64,000 nt of DNA from CAYWMY01 sp046352935 (GCA_046352935.1 JAXMGR010000011.1:62001-126000), one strand, 5' to 3'. Counted from the first letter of the stretch, positions 1 through 8,388 are shown. Notes: generated from the letters alone by a model not told the origin. Numbers and translations: made by a program.

Positions 1-69
1 GCCTCGGAGGACAGCAGCTACATGACCGGCACGGAACTCGTCGTCGACGGCGGCTGGACCGCTCAGTAG
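1..69 (+). CDS. Short-chain dehydrogenase, C-terminal fragment (runs off window)
   Basis: Only the last 22 codons are inside the window. They read ...YMTGTELVVDGGWTAQ and then TAG. The xTGxxLxVDGG motif is the standard C-terminal end of classical SDR oxidoreductases, where it contributes to subunit packing and the cofactor pocket. The substrate cannot be told from this piece. The stop codon coincides with the left boundary of the IS110 element, so the insertion did not shorten the protein. Confidence 0.85.
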   Translation, partial: ASEDSSYMTGTELVVDGGWTAQ

Positions 70-329
70 TTTTCCATCGTGCGTTGCCCGACCCCGGCGC
101 GAGAAGCGTGGGAGTAGTGCACATGGACCGGTGGTAATGGCATAAAGGCCTCGCGGCGTCGGGAATGAGGTCGGCTTGCGCTTGGTGCCACGAGCCCGTT
201 CAGTAGTTGGACCCGGGATCCTGCGCGCACCCCGTACTGTTGCCATGGGCGGGAACGCCCCGGAGCACGTTTAGTAGATTTCGAGGACTGGGATCCTGCC
301 CGGCGCCGCAGCCACAGGGAGGACCCGCG
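70..329 (+). ncRNA. Candidate IS110 bridge RNA in the left end
   Basis: This is the non-coding stretch between the left IS boundary and the transposase start. IS110-group elements encode a bridge RNA here with a target-binding and a donor-binding loop. Two related segments lie 71-75 bases apart. One has CCGTTCAGTAG at 196-206 then GGGATCCTGC at 215-224. The other has TTTAGTAG at 270-277 then GGGATCCTGC at 290-299. The first matches the left target flank (59-69) at 10 of 11 bases, the second the right IS end (1589-1596) at 7 of 8. Each mismatch is a T for C, allowing a G:U pair. CUGCGC at 221-226 can pair with the right target flank 1596-1601. A hairpin with arms GGGCG/CGCCC and a GGAA tetraloop (247-260) lies between. 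RNA ends are not defined. Confidence 0.5.
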
Positions 330-1556
330 ATGGAGATTTTGTACCCGCGCTGTGCCGGACTCGACGTGCACAAGGACTCGGTGGTCGCCCGGGTCCGCTG
401 TATCGATGAGCCGGCGATCGACGAGACCCAGAGCTTCGCGACCACGACCGCGGCGCTGATCGAGCTGCAGGAGTGGCTCACGTCCTGCGGTATCACACAC
501 GTTGCGATGGAGGCCACAGGGGTGTACTGGAAGCCCGTGTGGCACATCCTGGAAGAGCACGTCACGCTGGTGCTCGCCAACGCGCAGCACATCAAGAACG
601 TGCCGGGTCGCAAGACCGACGTGAACGATGCCGCCTGGATCGCCGATCTGCTGGCGCACGGCCTGATCCGCTCGAGCTTCGTGCCGCCGGCGCCGATCCA
701 GGAACTGCGGGACCTGACCCGCACCCGCAAGCAGCTCGTGCGGGAAATGTCGCAGCACACGCTGCGCATCCAGAAAACCCTGGAGGACGCCAACCTCAAG
801 CTCGACAGTGTCCTGTCCAGTGTCGTTGGCGCGAGTGGCCGCGCGATCCTGGAAGCGCTGATCCGCGGCGAGACCGATCCCGAGCACCTGGCCGACCTGG
901 CCCAGGGCAATGCTCGTAAGAAGCGCGCTGCGCTGATCGAGGCCCTGCACGGCCGCATTACGCCGCATCACCGCCACCTGCTCAGGCTGCACCTCGATCT
1001 GATCGATGCGCTGGAACGCGCGCTGGCCGACGTGGACGCCACCGTGGGAAAACGGCTGGCGCCGATCCAGCACTGCGCCGAGCGACTGACCACCGTGCCG
1101 GGGATCAGTGAAATCACCGCACGCGTCGTCATCGCCGAGATCGGCGTCGACATGGCGCGCTTCAAAACCCCCGCCCACCTGCTCTCCTGGGCGACGATGT
1201 GCCCGAGAAACGACGAGTCCGCCGGCAAACGCCGCTCGACTCGAACCCGCAAGGGCTCGCCCTGGCTCAAGACCGCCTTGGTCACCGCCGCGTGGGCAGC
1301 CGTCCGCGCCAAGGGCAGCTACCTGCAAGCCCAGTTCCAGCGCCTGAAGCCGCGACGCGGCGCCAAGAAAGCCATCCTCGCCGTCGCCAGCTCGATGCTC
1401 ACCGCGATCTGGCACATGCTCAAGCACGACGTCGATTACCGCGACCTCGGCGCCGATCACTTCAGCCGACGCGACAAGTCCAAAACCATCCTCCGCCTCG
1501 TCCGCCGTCTCAACGACCTCGGATGCGACGTCACTGTCACACCCCAGGCCGCCTGA
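330..1556 (+). CDS. IS110-family transposase (DEDD recombinase)
   Basis: This 408-residue protein has the two IS110 domains. The N-terminal RuvC-like DEDD domain shows Asp12 (GLDVHKD), Glu61 (AMEATGVYW), Asp97 and Asp100 (KTDVNDAAWIADLLA). A C-terminal Transposase_20 domain shows a helix-hairpin-helix-like VPGISEITA segment and the SAGK motif with Ser297, the position of the proposed serine nucleophile. I chose ATG 330, preceded by AGGGAGGA, because residues upstream in the same frame are IS non-coding DNA and the family starts close to the first Asp. The enzyme should cut and rejoin DNA guided by the bridge RNA. The gene looks intact, so the element may be active. Confidence 0.95.
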   Translation: MEILYPRCAGLDVHKDSVVARVRCIDEPAIDETQSFATTTAALIELQEWLTSCGITHVAMEATGVYWKPVWHILEEHVTLVLANAQHIKNVPGRKTDVNDAAWIADLLAHGLIRSSFVPPAPIQELRDLTRTRKQLVREMSQHTLRIQKTLEDANLKLDSVLSSVVGASGRAILEALIRGETDPEHLADLAQGNARKKRAALIEALHGRITPHHRHLLRLHLDLIDALERALADVDATVGKRLAPIQHCAERLTTVPGISEITARVVIAEIGVDMARFKTPAHLLSWATMCPRNDESAGKRRSTRTRKGSPWLKTALVTAAWAAVRAKGSYLQAQFQRLKPRRGAKKAILAVASSMLTAIWHMLKHDVDYRDLGADHFSRRDKSKTILRLVRRLNDLGCDVTVTPQAA

Positions 1557-1683
1557 TATGAACCCACGCAGATCCATCAGAATCGCTTCTTAGTAGCGCG
1601 GCCGGACCCGTCGACGGGGCGCACAGGGACCGTGCCCGTTCACACGGCGGGCCGCATCGCGGCGCACCGGGCGCGAACCCGTC

Positions 1684-2037
1684 CTAACAGGCGGTGACGG
1701 GCATCTCATCAGGGCCCGGCGGGCGGTCGGGCACCGCGACTTCGAGCCAGCCGTCGGCGCTGCGCAGCGGAAAGACGCGCAACGGCGCGTGCGGACCGCC
1801 GAGGCACTTTCCAGTCGCGAGGTCGAAACGCGCGCCGTGCAGCGGGCACATCACGGAACCGCGCCGCACGCGGCCGCCGTCGAAGTCCGAACTCGCGTGC
1901 GTGCAGCGGTTGATGACCGCGCGGAAGGTCCCTTCGGCGTGACAGATCAGCACCGGCCAGCCGTTCAGGACGAGAGAGAAGGGCCGGTCGCGGGGCGCAT
2001 CGGCTTCGAGTGCCGCGCGGTGGAAGGTCTCGGTCAT
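1684..2037 (-). CDS. Rieske [2Fe-2S] ferredoxin-type protein
   Basis: The protein has 117 residues and both Rieske cluster-binding boxes, Cys45-x-His47 (NRCTHAS) and Cys64-x2-His67 (MCPLHGARFD). Size and motif spacing fit the small soluble ferredoxins that feed electrons to ring-hydroxylating oxygenases. The start at MTETFHRA was chosen because it sits at the usual distance from the Rieske domain; the frame stays open upstream but without family-like sequence. The obvious partner in the window is the oxygenase at 9578-10951, though the two are not in one operon. It lies just right of the IS110 element and reads toward it. Confidence 0.88.
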   Translation of the reverse strand: MTETFHRAALEADAPRDRPFSLVLNGWPVLICHAEGTFRAVINRCTHASSDFDGGRVRRGSVMCPLHGARFDLATGKCLGGPHAPLRVFPLRSADGWLEVAVPDRPPGPDEMPVTAC

Positions 2038-2265
2038 GGGCCTGCCGGTCGTCGGAATGCGTCGGAGGGGCGGCATTCTGGCACGGCGGCGCGGAGGGTG
2101 CGCCAGCGCACCGCGTGCTTCCCCGTCCGCGCAGCACCTTGTGTCGCGGCCCCGCAACGTCTGCGTGCCGCGGTTTTTCCCGGGGAGGGCTGCCTGAAGG
2201 CCGTGATCGGCGCTTTGGGGCGCCTTTCATTTGGCTGAGAGGGAGATTGCATGGTCTGAAGGGGA

Positions 2266-2294
2266 TGGTACGGAAGAGGCGCTGCGGCTATAGT
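2266..2294 (+). promoter_or_regulatory. Possible sigma-70-like promoter
   Basis: TATAGT at 2289-2294 matches the -10 consensus at five of six bases. TGGTAC stands 17 bases upstream as a weak -35. It would read toward the truncated receptor. This is a motif match by eye only. Confidence 0.3.
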
Positions 2295-2356
2295 CCGGCG
2301 CCGCTGCGTCGTAATGACGCCACAACCTGATCGACAACATCCCACTGGGGGGAGAC

Positions 2357-2374
2357 CTAACAGTTCGTTGAAAA
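2357..2374 (+). repeat. 18-base motif shared with 18111-18128
   Basis: CTAACAGTTCGTTGAAAA here matches CTAACAGGTTGTTGAAAA at 18111-18128 at 16 of 18 bases. At 18.1 kb the motif is the left arm of a perfect hairpin; here the right arm is absent. It lies directly before the truncated receptor reading frame and includes the in-frame TAA that closes it. It may be half of a lost terminator or a scar of a rearrangement. Confidence 0.45.
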
Positions 2375-2381
2375 GCGACCA

Positions 2382-4580
2382 GTGAACGCGATGCGAGTGG
2401 AGTCAGCGATCAAGCGGGACCTCGCCGCCGCCCGGCTCGACGGCCTGTCGGGCACGGTGCCGAACGCCCAGATCGGCTACTTCTCCAACACGCCGAACAC
2501 GGCGTCGGTCTACATCCGCGGCATCGGCGTCAACGAGCCCGATCCGTACGCCGGTAACACCGTGTCCATCGTCACCGACGGCGTGCCGCAGTTCTTCTCC
2601 ATGGGCGCACTGCTCGATTTCGCCGATGTCGAACGCATCGAAGTACTGCGCGGCCCGCAGGGCACGCTGTTCGGCGCGAACACCACCGGTGGTGTCGTCA
2701 ACGTCGTGAATGCGCAGCCGAAGAACGAGTTCGGCGGCAAGGTCGGCCTGATCTACGGCAACTGGAATCGCCTGGCCGCCAGCGGGACGCTGAACGTGCC
2801 GTTCTCCGACCGCGTCGCCGGCCGCTTCACCGTGCAGAACGATCGCCGTGACGGCTGGGTTCACAACGTCATCGACGACTCGTCCATCGGCGATCGCAAT
2901 GTGTCGATCTTCCGTGGGGCACTGAAGTTCGACGTCAGCGACGATTTCGATGCGACCGTCACCAGCGAATACGACCGCGCCCGCAACGGTTCGCCGCCCG
3001 TCATCGCCGGCGACCGGCCCGGCAACGGCGCAGGCATCCCTGCGGACGCGGAGTTCGTGCCGGCCGGCTGGAACGGCATGTACGTGTCGCCCTGCCCGCC
3101 GGACGGCGGGCGCTGCAGTGCGCCGGACAAGTACCTGTCCGCGGCGAACTACACGGCGTCGGGCGAGAAGATCCCCGACCTCAGCAACATGGACACGTAC
3201 CTGGAGAACCTGACACTCAACTGGCGCAACACGGCGATCGGTGACGTCACGGCCATCACGGGCTACAAGCACTTCAAGCTCTACGAGTTCACGGACCAGG
3301 ACGGCACGCCGGCCTTCCTGATCGACACCGAGCGCCAGACCAAGGGCTGGCAGCTGAGCCAGGAACTGCGCACCAGCATCAAGCCCACCGACCGGTTCGA
3401 ACTGCTCGTCGGCGGCTTCTACATGAAGACGCACTACGAGCACTACCAGCACCTGCGCATCGATTTCGGCGGCGGCGCGGTCTACAACCCGGATGGCACC
3501 TACACCAAGGGCCTTCCGGGCCTGTACCAGCTGAACCTGCAGGATCAGGACAACTGGTCGGGCTCGCTGTTCGCGCAGAGCTACTTCAAGGTCACCGACC
3601 AGCTGCGCTTCCAGGCCGGCGTGCGCTACACGCACGAGAAGACCGAGATGCTGGCGTCGACGGGGACATCGCTTGCCACCAGCGGCCTCGTGAACTTCGA
3701 TGGTCAGGACATCGGTGGCGGCGTCATGGTCGATCTGGGCACCTCGGCGCCGCCGAAAGGCAGCAAGGGCTGGGACCGCATCGGCTGGAAGGTCGGCTTC
3801 GACTACACCTTCGCCGACAACCAGATGGCCTACCTGACCTGGGCGCACGGCTTCAAGTCGGGCGGATTCTCGGGTCGCATCGGCCTGCCGACCGACATTG
3901 GCCCGTACGGCCCTGAGAAGGTGGACACCTACGAACTCGGCATGAAGGCCGACTTCCTGGACCGTCGGGTGCGCGCGAATGCCGCGGTGTTCTACACCGA
4001 CTACAAGAAGATGCAGGTCGCGCAGATCTACTTCGTGGGAACCCTGCAGGGCAACACGATCCTCAACGCCGGTTCCGCGAAGATCCAGGGTGTCGAATTC
4101 GAACTCACCGCGGTGCCTGCGGAGGGCCTCACGCTGAATGCGTCGCTCGCCTATCTGAAGGCCGAGTACGACAAGTTCATCTACCTGACCGCGAACTACG
4201 GCAATGGCGCCGTGCGCACGCTGGACATGCATGGCCAGCGTCTGCAGAACGCGCCGAAGTGGTCGGGTGCGGTGAGCGCGGAGTACATCGTTCCGGTCGG
4301 CCCGGGCGACCTGCGCGCGAACGTGCAGTACACCTTCCAGTCCGAGAAGCTCCTGAGCTCCATCGAGGACGTGGCGCGTGCGCGTGTGCAGCCGATGAAG
4401 TACGTGAATGCGAACCTCGACTACAAGCCGACGGACTCCGGCCTCACGATCGGCCTGTGGGCCCGCAACCTGTTCGACAAGCGCTACATCAACAGCGTGC
4501 TCGACCTGCCGGGAACGCTGGGCCTGACGCAGTACGCGCCGCCGCGCGAGTACGGCATGTCGCTGAAGTACGAGTTCTGA
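2382..4580 (+). pseudogene. TonB-dependent receptor lacking its N-terminus
   Basis: The open frame encodes 732 residues of a TonB-dependent outer-membrane receptor. The plug is recognisable from about residue 10 (GLSGTVPNAQIG, VYIRGIGVNEPD, VERIEVLRGPQGTLFGANTTGG), followed by a full beta-barrel ending in the terminal aromatic signal KYEF. The signal peptide, TonB box and first plug strands are missing, and a TAA at 2358-2360 closes the frame just upstream. Without a signal peptide it could not reach the outer membrane, so it is probably a decayed gene. Receptors of this size and sequence type usually import siderophores or organic substrates and often sit beside catabolic genes, as here. A frameshift upstream is a less likely explanation, because I find no matching N-terminus in other frames. 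Confidence 0.8.
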
Positions 4581-4695
4581 GCTGACGACGGTTGTCGCTG
4601 CTCCGACGCCCGCGCGGCGGAGCAGCGACGGATCCTCCACGGCGCCGGTCCTGGACCGGCAGCCGTGGCAGGAATCCCGGGACGACGAAACATCC

Positions 4696-4729
4696 GGCTC
4701 CGTGCGATCGCTCGCACGGGGCCTTTTTT
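4696..4729 (+). terminator. Rho-independent terminator
   Basis: Arms at 4696-4707 and 4712-4723 (GGCTCCGTGCGA and its complement, with one T:G pair) form a 12-base-pair stem with a four-base loop, followed by six T residues. It ends the receptor transcript and separates it from the SnoaL gene cluster. Confidence 0.9.
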
Positions 4730-4801
4730 CTGGCTACCATCGCCGGAAACGACGGTGCGCCGCGACAGCAGTCGTCGCAGGCAGCACTGGAGGGGGGAAG
4801 C

Positions 4802-5374
4802 ATGACCAGCCGGCCGGAACCGGTGAATGCCGGGCTCGCGGATCTCGTGAGCCGCCAGGCCATCGCGCAGACGCTCGCGGTGCACAGCCGCGGAGTCGAT
4901 CGCGCCGATGCGAGCCTGCTGGGCTCTGCCTATCACGCCGACGCCACGGTGGACTACGGGTTCTTCGCGGGACCCGCGAGCGGGATGGTCGCGATCCTGG
5001 CCACGGCCCAGAAGGGCCAGCCCGTGACGCTGCACCGCACCTGCAACCTGTGGATCGCCGTGAACGGTGAAGAGGCGCGCTCCGAGAGCTACGTGATCGC
5101 GTACATGGAACAGGCCACGGAGCAGGGGCCGGTGCAGCGCCTCGTCGGTGGGCGCTACCTGGACCGCCATGCACGCCAGGGCGGCGAGTGGCGTATCGCG
5201 CATCGCCTGTACGTCATGGACTGGAACCTCAGCCGCCCGAGCACGGCGGCCTGGGCCGATCCCAGCGTGGCGCTCACGAACTACGTGCCCCGCGGCGGAC
5301 AAGGGGCCGCGGATCCGGGCCGGGCGCTGCTCGCGCTCGGCGCGGCCCGTTTCAAGCGTGAAGGAGACTCCCGG
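4802..5374 (+). CDS. SnoaL/NTF2-like protein, copy A (no stop before the next gene)
   Basis: About 191 residues with the cone-shaped SnoaL/NTF2-like fold signature: N-terminal helix (RQAIAQTLAVHSRGVDRAD), central strand LHRTCNLWIAV and GRYLDRH...WRIAHRLYVMDW. Homologues act as small-molecule isomerases, dehydratases or cyclases, often in steroid or polyketide metabolism. ATG 4802 follows GGAGGGGGAAGC. Oddly, there is no stop codon: the frame runs straight into copy B's start at 5375 and on to 5923 out of frame. A TGA at 5359-5361 in another frame is a natural end if one base was gained or lost near the 3' end. As written the sequence encodes a 373-residue chimera. Confidence 0.7.
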
Positions 5375-5888
5375 ATGACGACGAAGATCAGTGAGCGGGA
5401 CATCGACGTGGCGCTGTCGAAGCAGGCGCTGCACGACCTCGGCATGGCCTACGCGCGGCGGCGTCGACCGCACGGATCCGGAACTGCTCGCGTCGATCTT
5501 CCACGAGGACTCGACGGTCATCTCCGGCGTCATCAACGGCAGCGGTCCCGAGTTCGCGCGCGGCATCACCGAGTTCGTGCGCGCCAATCTCGTGCGCTCC
5601 TTCCACTCCGTCGCGAACGAGTGGTACGAGGTCGACGGCGACCGTGCCGTGGGCGAGAGCTACGGCATCGCGACCATCACGGCGGGCGGCAACGACGTGA
5701 TCAGCGGCGGGCGGTATCTCGACACCTACGAGCGCCGCAGCGTCTGGAAGTTCCTGAGCCGCACCTGGGTCTGCGACTGGACCATGACGCTGCCCACGAC
5801 GCACCAGACCGATGGCATGTTCGAGGCGCTGAAGACGCGCGGCTGCTACGGCAAGGACGACCCCGTCTACCGGTTCTGGAAGGCTTGA
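5375..5888 (+). pseudogene. SnoaL/NTF2-like protein, copy B, frameshifted
   Basis: ATG 5375 has a good ribosome site (AAGGAG at 5361-5366) and begins MTTKISERDIDVALSKQALHDLGMAYAR in the frame of copy A. The family sequence then continues as GVDRTDPELLASIFHEDSTV in the next frame to the stop at 5886-5888. The shift lies at about 5455-5462 in a CGG-rich run and is explained by one extra base. The rest (GGRYLDTYERR, WKFLSRTWVCDW) is a normal SnoaL-like domain. It is either a true pseudogene or a sequencing error; the good ribosome site and preserved downstream coding favour a recent event or an error. Confidence 0.75.
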
Positions 5889-5897
5889 GGTCGGCGC

Positions 5898-6425
5898 ATG
5901 ACGGGCTTCGATCTGGAGGCTGAGGTCCGCGATCTCGCGGCGCGGCGGGACATCCACGAGCTGGTCTGCAACTACATGCGCGCCCAGGACCGGCTGATGC
6001 CCGACCTGCAGCGCAGCGTGTTCCACGACGACGCCTGGGACGACTGCGGCCTGTACATGGGCGATGCGAAGGGCTTCGTCGACTTCGCGCAGGGCTTCCT
6101 CGCGAAGCTCGAGGCGAGCCAGCACCTCATCGGCCAGGTGCAGATCAAGGTCGAGGGCAAGGTCGCGCACGGCGAGGTCTATTTCATCGCCTGGCACCGC
6201 CTCGTCGAGGACGGCGTCGCGAAGGATCTGTTCGTCGCGGGCCGCTACATCGACCGCTACGAGGACCGCGGCAGCGGCTGGAAGATCGCGAAGCGCCGCG
6301 AGCTGATCGACTGGGCACGCACGGATCCGGCTGCGGATTCCTTCCTGCGCGAGACCCCGGCGCTGGCCCGCGTCATGGGCGCGCGCGGTGACGCGGATTT
6401 CAGCAATCGGCGCAACTGGCCCTGA
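5898..6425 (+). CDS. SnoaL/NTF2-like protein, copy C
   Basis: An intact 175-residue protein of the same SnoaL/NTF2-like type, with the helix RRDIHELVCNYMRAQDRL, the strand segment IKVEGKVAHGEVYFIAWHRL and the family ending GRYIDRYEDRGSGWKIAKRRELIDW. It starts 9 bases after copy B's stop, so the two are one transcription unit. The function is not known. Context (SDR, Rieske, VOC genes) suggests a step in degradation of a polycyclic or aromatic substrate, such as a double-bond shift or dehydration. Confidence 0.85.
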   Translation: MTGFDLEAEVRDLAARRDIHELVCNYMRAQDRLMPDLQRSVFHDDAWDDCGLYMGDAKGFVDFAQGFLAKLEASQHLIGQVQIKVEGKVAHGEVYFIAWHRLVEDGVAKDLFVAGRYIDRYEDRGSGWKIAKRRELIDWARTDPAADSFLRETPALARVMGARGDADFSNRRNWP

Positions 6426-6514
6426 CTGCACTTGTCAGCACCGCGCACGGAACGGTGCCGCGCACCGACGCTGCGGACGGATCGCGGCAGGACACGACAT
6501 CACAGGAGAGGACG

Positions 6515-7279
6515 ATGGGAAGACTGGACGGCAAGGTCGCGATCATTCTCGGCGCTTCGGACGCGCGCAGCATGGGCGCGGCGACGGCGAGCCGCTTCGC
6601 TGCCGAGGGCGCGAAGCTCGTGCTCGCGGCACGCAGTACGGCGAAGCTGGAGCCGATCGCGGCCGCCCTCGGCGCCACGGCGGTCGCCTGCGACATCACC
6701 AGTGAGGACGACCTCGCGGCGCTCGCGAAGGCGGCCGTGAGCCGCTACGGGCGCCTCGACATCGCCATCAACTTCGCGGGCGTGAACTCGGCGGCGGCCA
6801 TCGCCGAGGTCACGCGCGAGACGCTGCTCGAGGCCTGCAACGTGCACCTCATCGGCACGACGCTCTTCTTCAAGCAGATGGGCGCGGCGATGGCGGATGG
6901 CGGGGCCATGATCACGACCTCGACGCTGACGGCGGTCCTCGCGCCCGCGGGCCTCGCGGCCTATGCCGGCACCAAGCGGGGCGCGGACCAGGTCATGCGC
7001 ATCGCGGCCATCGAATACGGCGCGCGCCGCATCCGCGTGAACTCGATCGTGCCGGGCTTCACGCGCTCGGGGATGACGGAGGGTTACTTCGCGATCCCGA
7101 CGCTGGAGGGCGCGATGGTGCGCGAGGCGCCTCTCGGCCGCATCGGCACCGTGCAGGACATCGCCAACGCCGCGCTGTGGCTCGCCTCGGACGAGGCCTT
7201 CCTGACCGGCCACATCCTCGATGTCTCGGGCGGCATGTCGCTGCGCCGCCTGCCGACGAACGAAGAGATGATGCGCTGA
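6515..7279 (+). CDS. Short-chain dehydrogenase/reductase
   Basis: The protein has 254 residues with a Rossmann fold and the catalytic YxxxK pair Tyr150/Lys154 (AAYAGTKRG). NFAG replaces the usual NNAG, and the C-terminus is TGHILDVSGGMSLRR. The glycine-rich cofactor loop is unusual: GASDARSMG in place of TGxxxGIG. I chose ATG 6515, preceded by CAGGAGAGGACG, because it puts GKVAIILGAS at the standard N-terminal position. It should oxidise or reduce an alcohol or ketone with NAD(P)H. It lies between SnoaL copy C and another NTF2-like gene, whose ATG follows its stop closely, which suggests one operon. Confidence 0.92.
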   Translation: MGRLDGKVAIILGASDARSMGAATASRFAAEGAKLVLAARSTAKLEPIAAALGATAVACDITSEDDLAALAKAAVSRYGRLDIAINFAGVNSAAAIAEVTRETLLEACNVHLIGTTLFFKQMGAAMADGGAMITTSTLTAVLAPAGLAAYAGTKRGADQVMRIAAIEYGARRIRVNSIVPGFTRSGMTEGYFAIPTLEGAMVREAPLGRIGTVQDIANAALWLASDEAFLTGHILDVSGGMSLRRLPTNEEMMR

Positions 7280-7303
7280 ATGACAGCCGGGAGGAGCAGG
7301 ATC

Positions 7304-7810
7304 ATGAGCGAGACAGTCGAAGCGAGGCTGAAGCGGATCGAGGAGCAGCTGAAGTTCTCGGAGGATGTCCGGGCGATCAAGCACCTCAAGGCGCTGTACA
7401 GCCGGTGTTGCGACGGCGGCTGGAACAGCCCCACGCGTGACTATCAGGTGGTCTACGACCCCGACGGCGTCTCAGGGCTGTTCACGGCCGACGGCACCTG
7501 GGATGCGGGGACCTGGGGACGCGCCGAGGGCAGGGAGGGCATTCGCAGGCTGTACCAGACCTTCGACACGTTCCCCTTCACCATGCACATCGTCACCAAC
7601 CCGGTGATCGAGGTGACCGGCGATACCGCGACGGGTGACTGGCACATGATCGGCGTGGCCCAGCCGACGCGTGAGTCGCCGAGCTTCTTCATGGTCGGCA
7701 TCTACAACGACGTGTACGTGCGCACCCCGGAGGGATGGCGGTTCAAGAGTCTCCGGCACACGACCGCCGGCACGGTTTCGCCGTTCGAGATCGTCTGGAA
7801 CAAGCCCTGA
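7304..7810 (+). CDS. SnoaL/NTF2-like protein, copy D
   Basis: The protein has 168 residues beginning MSETVEARLKRIEEQLKFSEDVRAI, a helix typical of longer NTF2-like dehydratases/isomerases. It continues through GLFTADGTWDAGTWGRAEGREGIR and VYVRTPEGWRFKSLRHT. I preferred the ATG at 7304 over one at 7280 because GGGAGGAGC stands just before it. It directly follows the SDR gene and is the last gene of the 4.8-7.8 kb rightward cluster. The substrate is not known. Confidence 0.85.
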   Translation: MSETVEARLKRIEEQLKFSEDVRAIKHLKALYSRCCDGGWNSPTRDYQVVYDPDGVSGLFTADGTWDAGTWGRAEGREGIRRLYQTFDTFPFTMHIVTNPVIEVTGDTATGDWHMIGVAQPTRESPSFFMVGIYNDVYVRTPEGWRFKSLRHTTAGTVSPFEIVWNKP

Positions 7811-7846
7811 CACGGGGTACGGGGGCACTCACCATTCCCCCTAGAG

Positions 7847-8324
7847 CTAGGCGCCTCCGCCGACAGCCGGATGCTTCGCGACCCACAGCCTCACGAGCTC
7901 GTCGAGCGGTGGTTGTCGCGCATAGACCGGCAGCCCGTCATCGACGCAGGCCCAGCGCACCCGGCTCTCCGCCCAGATGTGCGCAACCGGCGACACTGCG
8001 CCGGGATCGTCGAGATTCGACATCTTGATGGAGATCAGCGTCGGGAACGCGGCGCCGCCGCTGAAGAGCGGCGAGCCGCAGTCACGGCAGAATTCGCGGA
8101 ACATCTGCGCGCCGCTGTCCGCGGTCATCTCGTGGCGCGCCACGGCTGCCCCGCGTGATCACGACATCCTGCGGATGCACGAACAGCAGCGGTGCGAACG
8201 CCGCGCCGTGGGCACGCTGGCAGTTGCGGCAATGGCAGAAGGCGGAGGAATACGGCGCGCCGTGGTAGTCGTACCGGATCGCACCGCACAGGCAGCCGCC
8301 GGTTGCCCGGAACACGAAGCTCAT
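7847..8324 (-). pseudogene. GFA-family (CENP-V/Gfa domain) protein, frameshifted
   Basis: The N-terminal part (MSFVFRATGGCLCGAIRYDYHG, then FCHCRNCQRAHGAAFAPLLF) carries the zinc-binding CxC and CHCxxC motifs of the GFA family. The C-terminal half (FREFCRDCGSPLFSGG ... GLPVYAR) lies in a different frame starting near 8143. The junction falls in a CGCGGGG run around 8148-8155, and loss of one G accounts for it. GFA proteins bind zinc and are linked to glutathione-dependent chemistry, but most members have no known substrate. The gene is a pseudogene or an indel error. Confidence 0.8.
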
Positions 8325-8337
8325 GACGGCTCCCCGT

Positions 8338-8363
8338 GACCTCCCGGCCGGGGCCGGGAGGTC
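8338..8363 (-). terminator. Perfect 12-base-pair hairpin between SnoaL copy E and the GFA gene
   Basis: GACCTCCCGGCC at 8338-8349 and its exact complement at 8352-8363 are separated by two bases. It lies downstream of the leftward gene ending at 8389. No T-run follows, so it may act as an RNA-stabilising or weak termination hairpin. Confidence 0.5.
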
Positions 8364-8388
8364 AGGCTCTCGAGTGGTTGCTCGCGGA

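Larger units (their letters stand above)
66..1592 (+). mobile_element. IS110-family insertion sequence (about 1.53 kb)
   Basis: A DEDD transposase gene is flanked by a long left non-coding end (about 260 bases) and a short right end (about 36 bases). This is the layout of the IS110 group rather than the IS1111 group. The pentamer AGTAG occurs at 65-69 on the left and again at 1592-1596 on the right, so the exact boundary can slide within it. Joining the flanks gives an uninterrupted target reading CCGCTCAGTAG then CGCGGCCGG. No terminal inverted repeats are seen, as expected for the family. Boundaries are uncertain by about 5 bases. Confidence 0.8.
2038..2381. other. Intergenic region, 344 bases
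   Basis: This lies between the divergently read Rieske ferredoxin and the truncated receptor. It shows no reading frame with coding character. It contains a promoter-like element (2266-2294) and an 18-base motif shared with the terminator at 18.1 kb. The missing receptor N-terminus should lie here but is not found in any frame. Confidence 0.6.

Noticed and set aside
63..1577. A 504-codon open frame antisense to the transposase.
   Set aside because: It mirrors the real gene in a GC-rich genome and has composition (many Arg, Gly, Val, His) typical of antisense frames; the sense strand encodes a clear transposase.
2403..4640. A 745-codon open frame antisense to the truncated receptor.
   Set aside because: No domain or signal features; the opposite strand has unmistakable TonB-receptor sequence.
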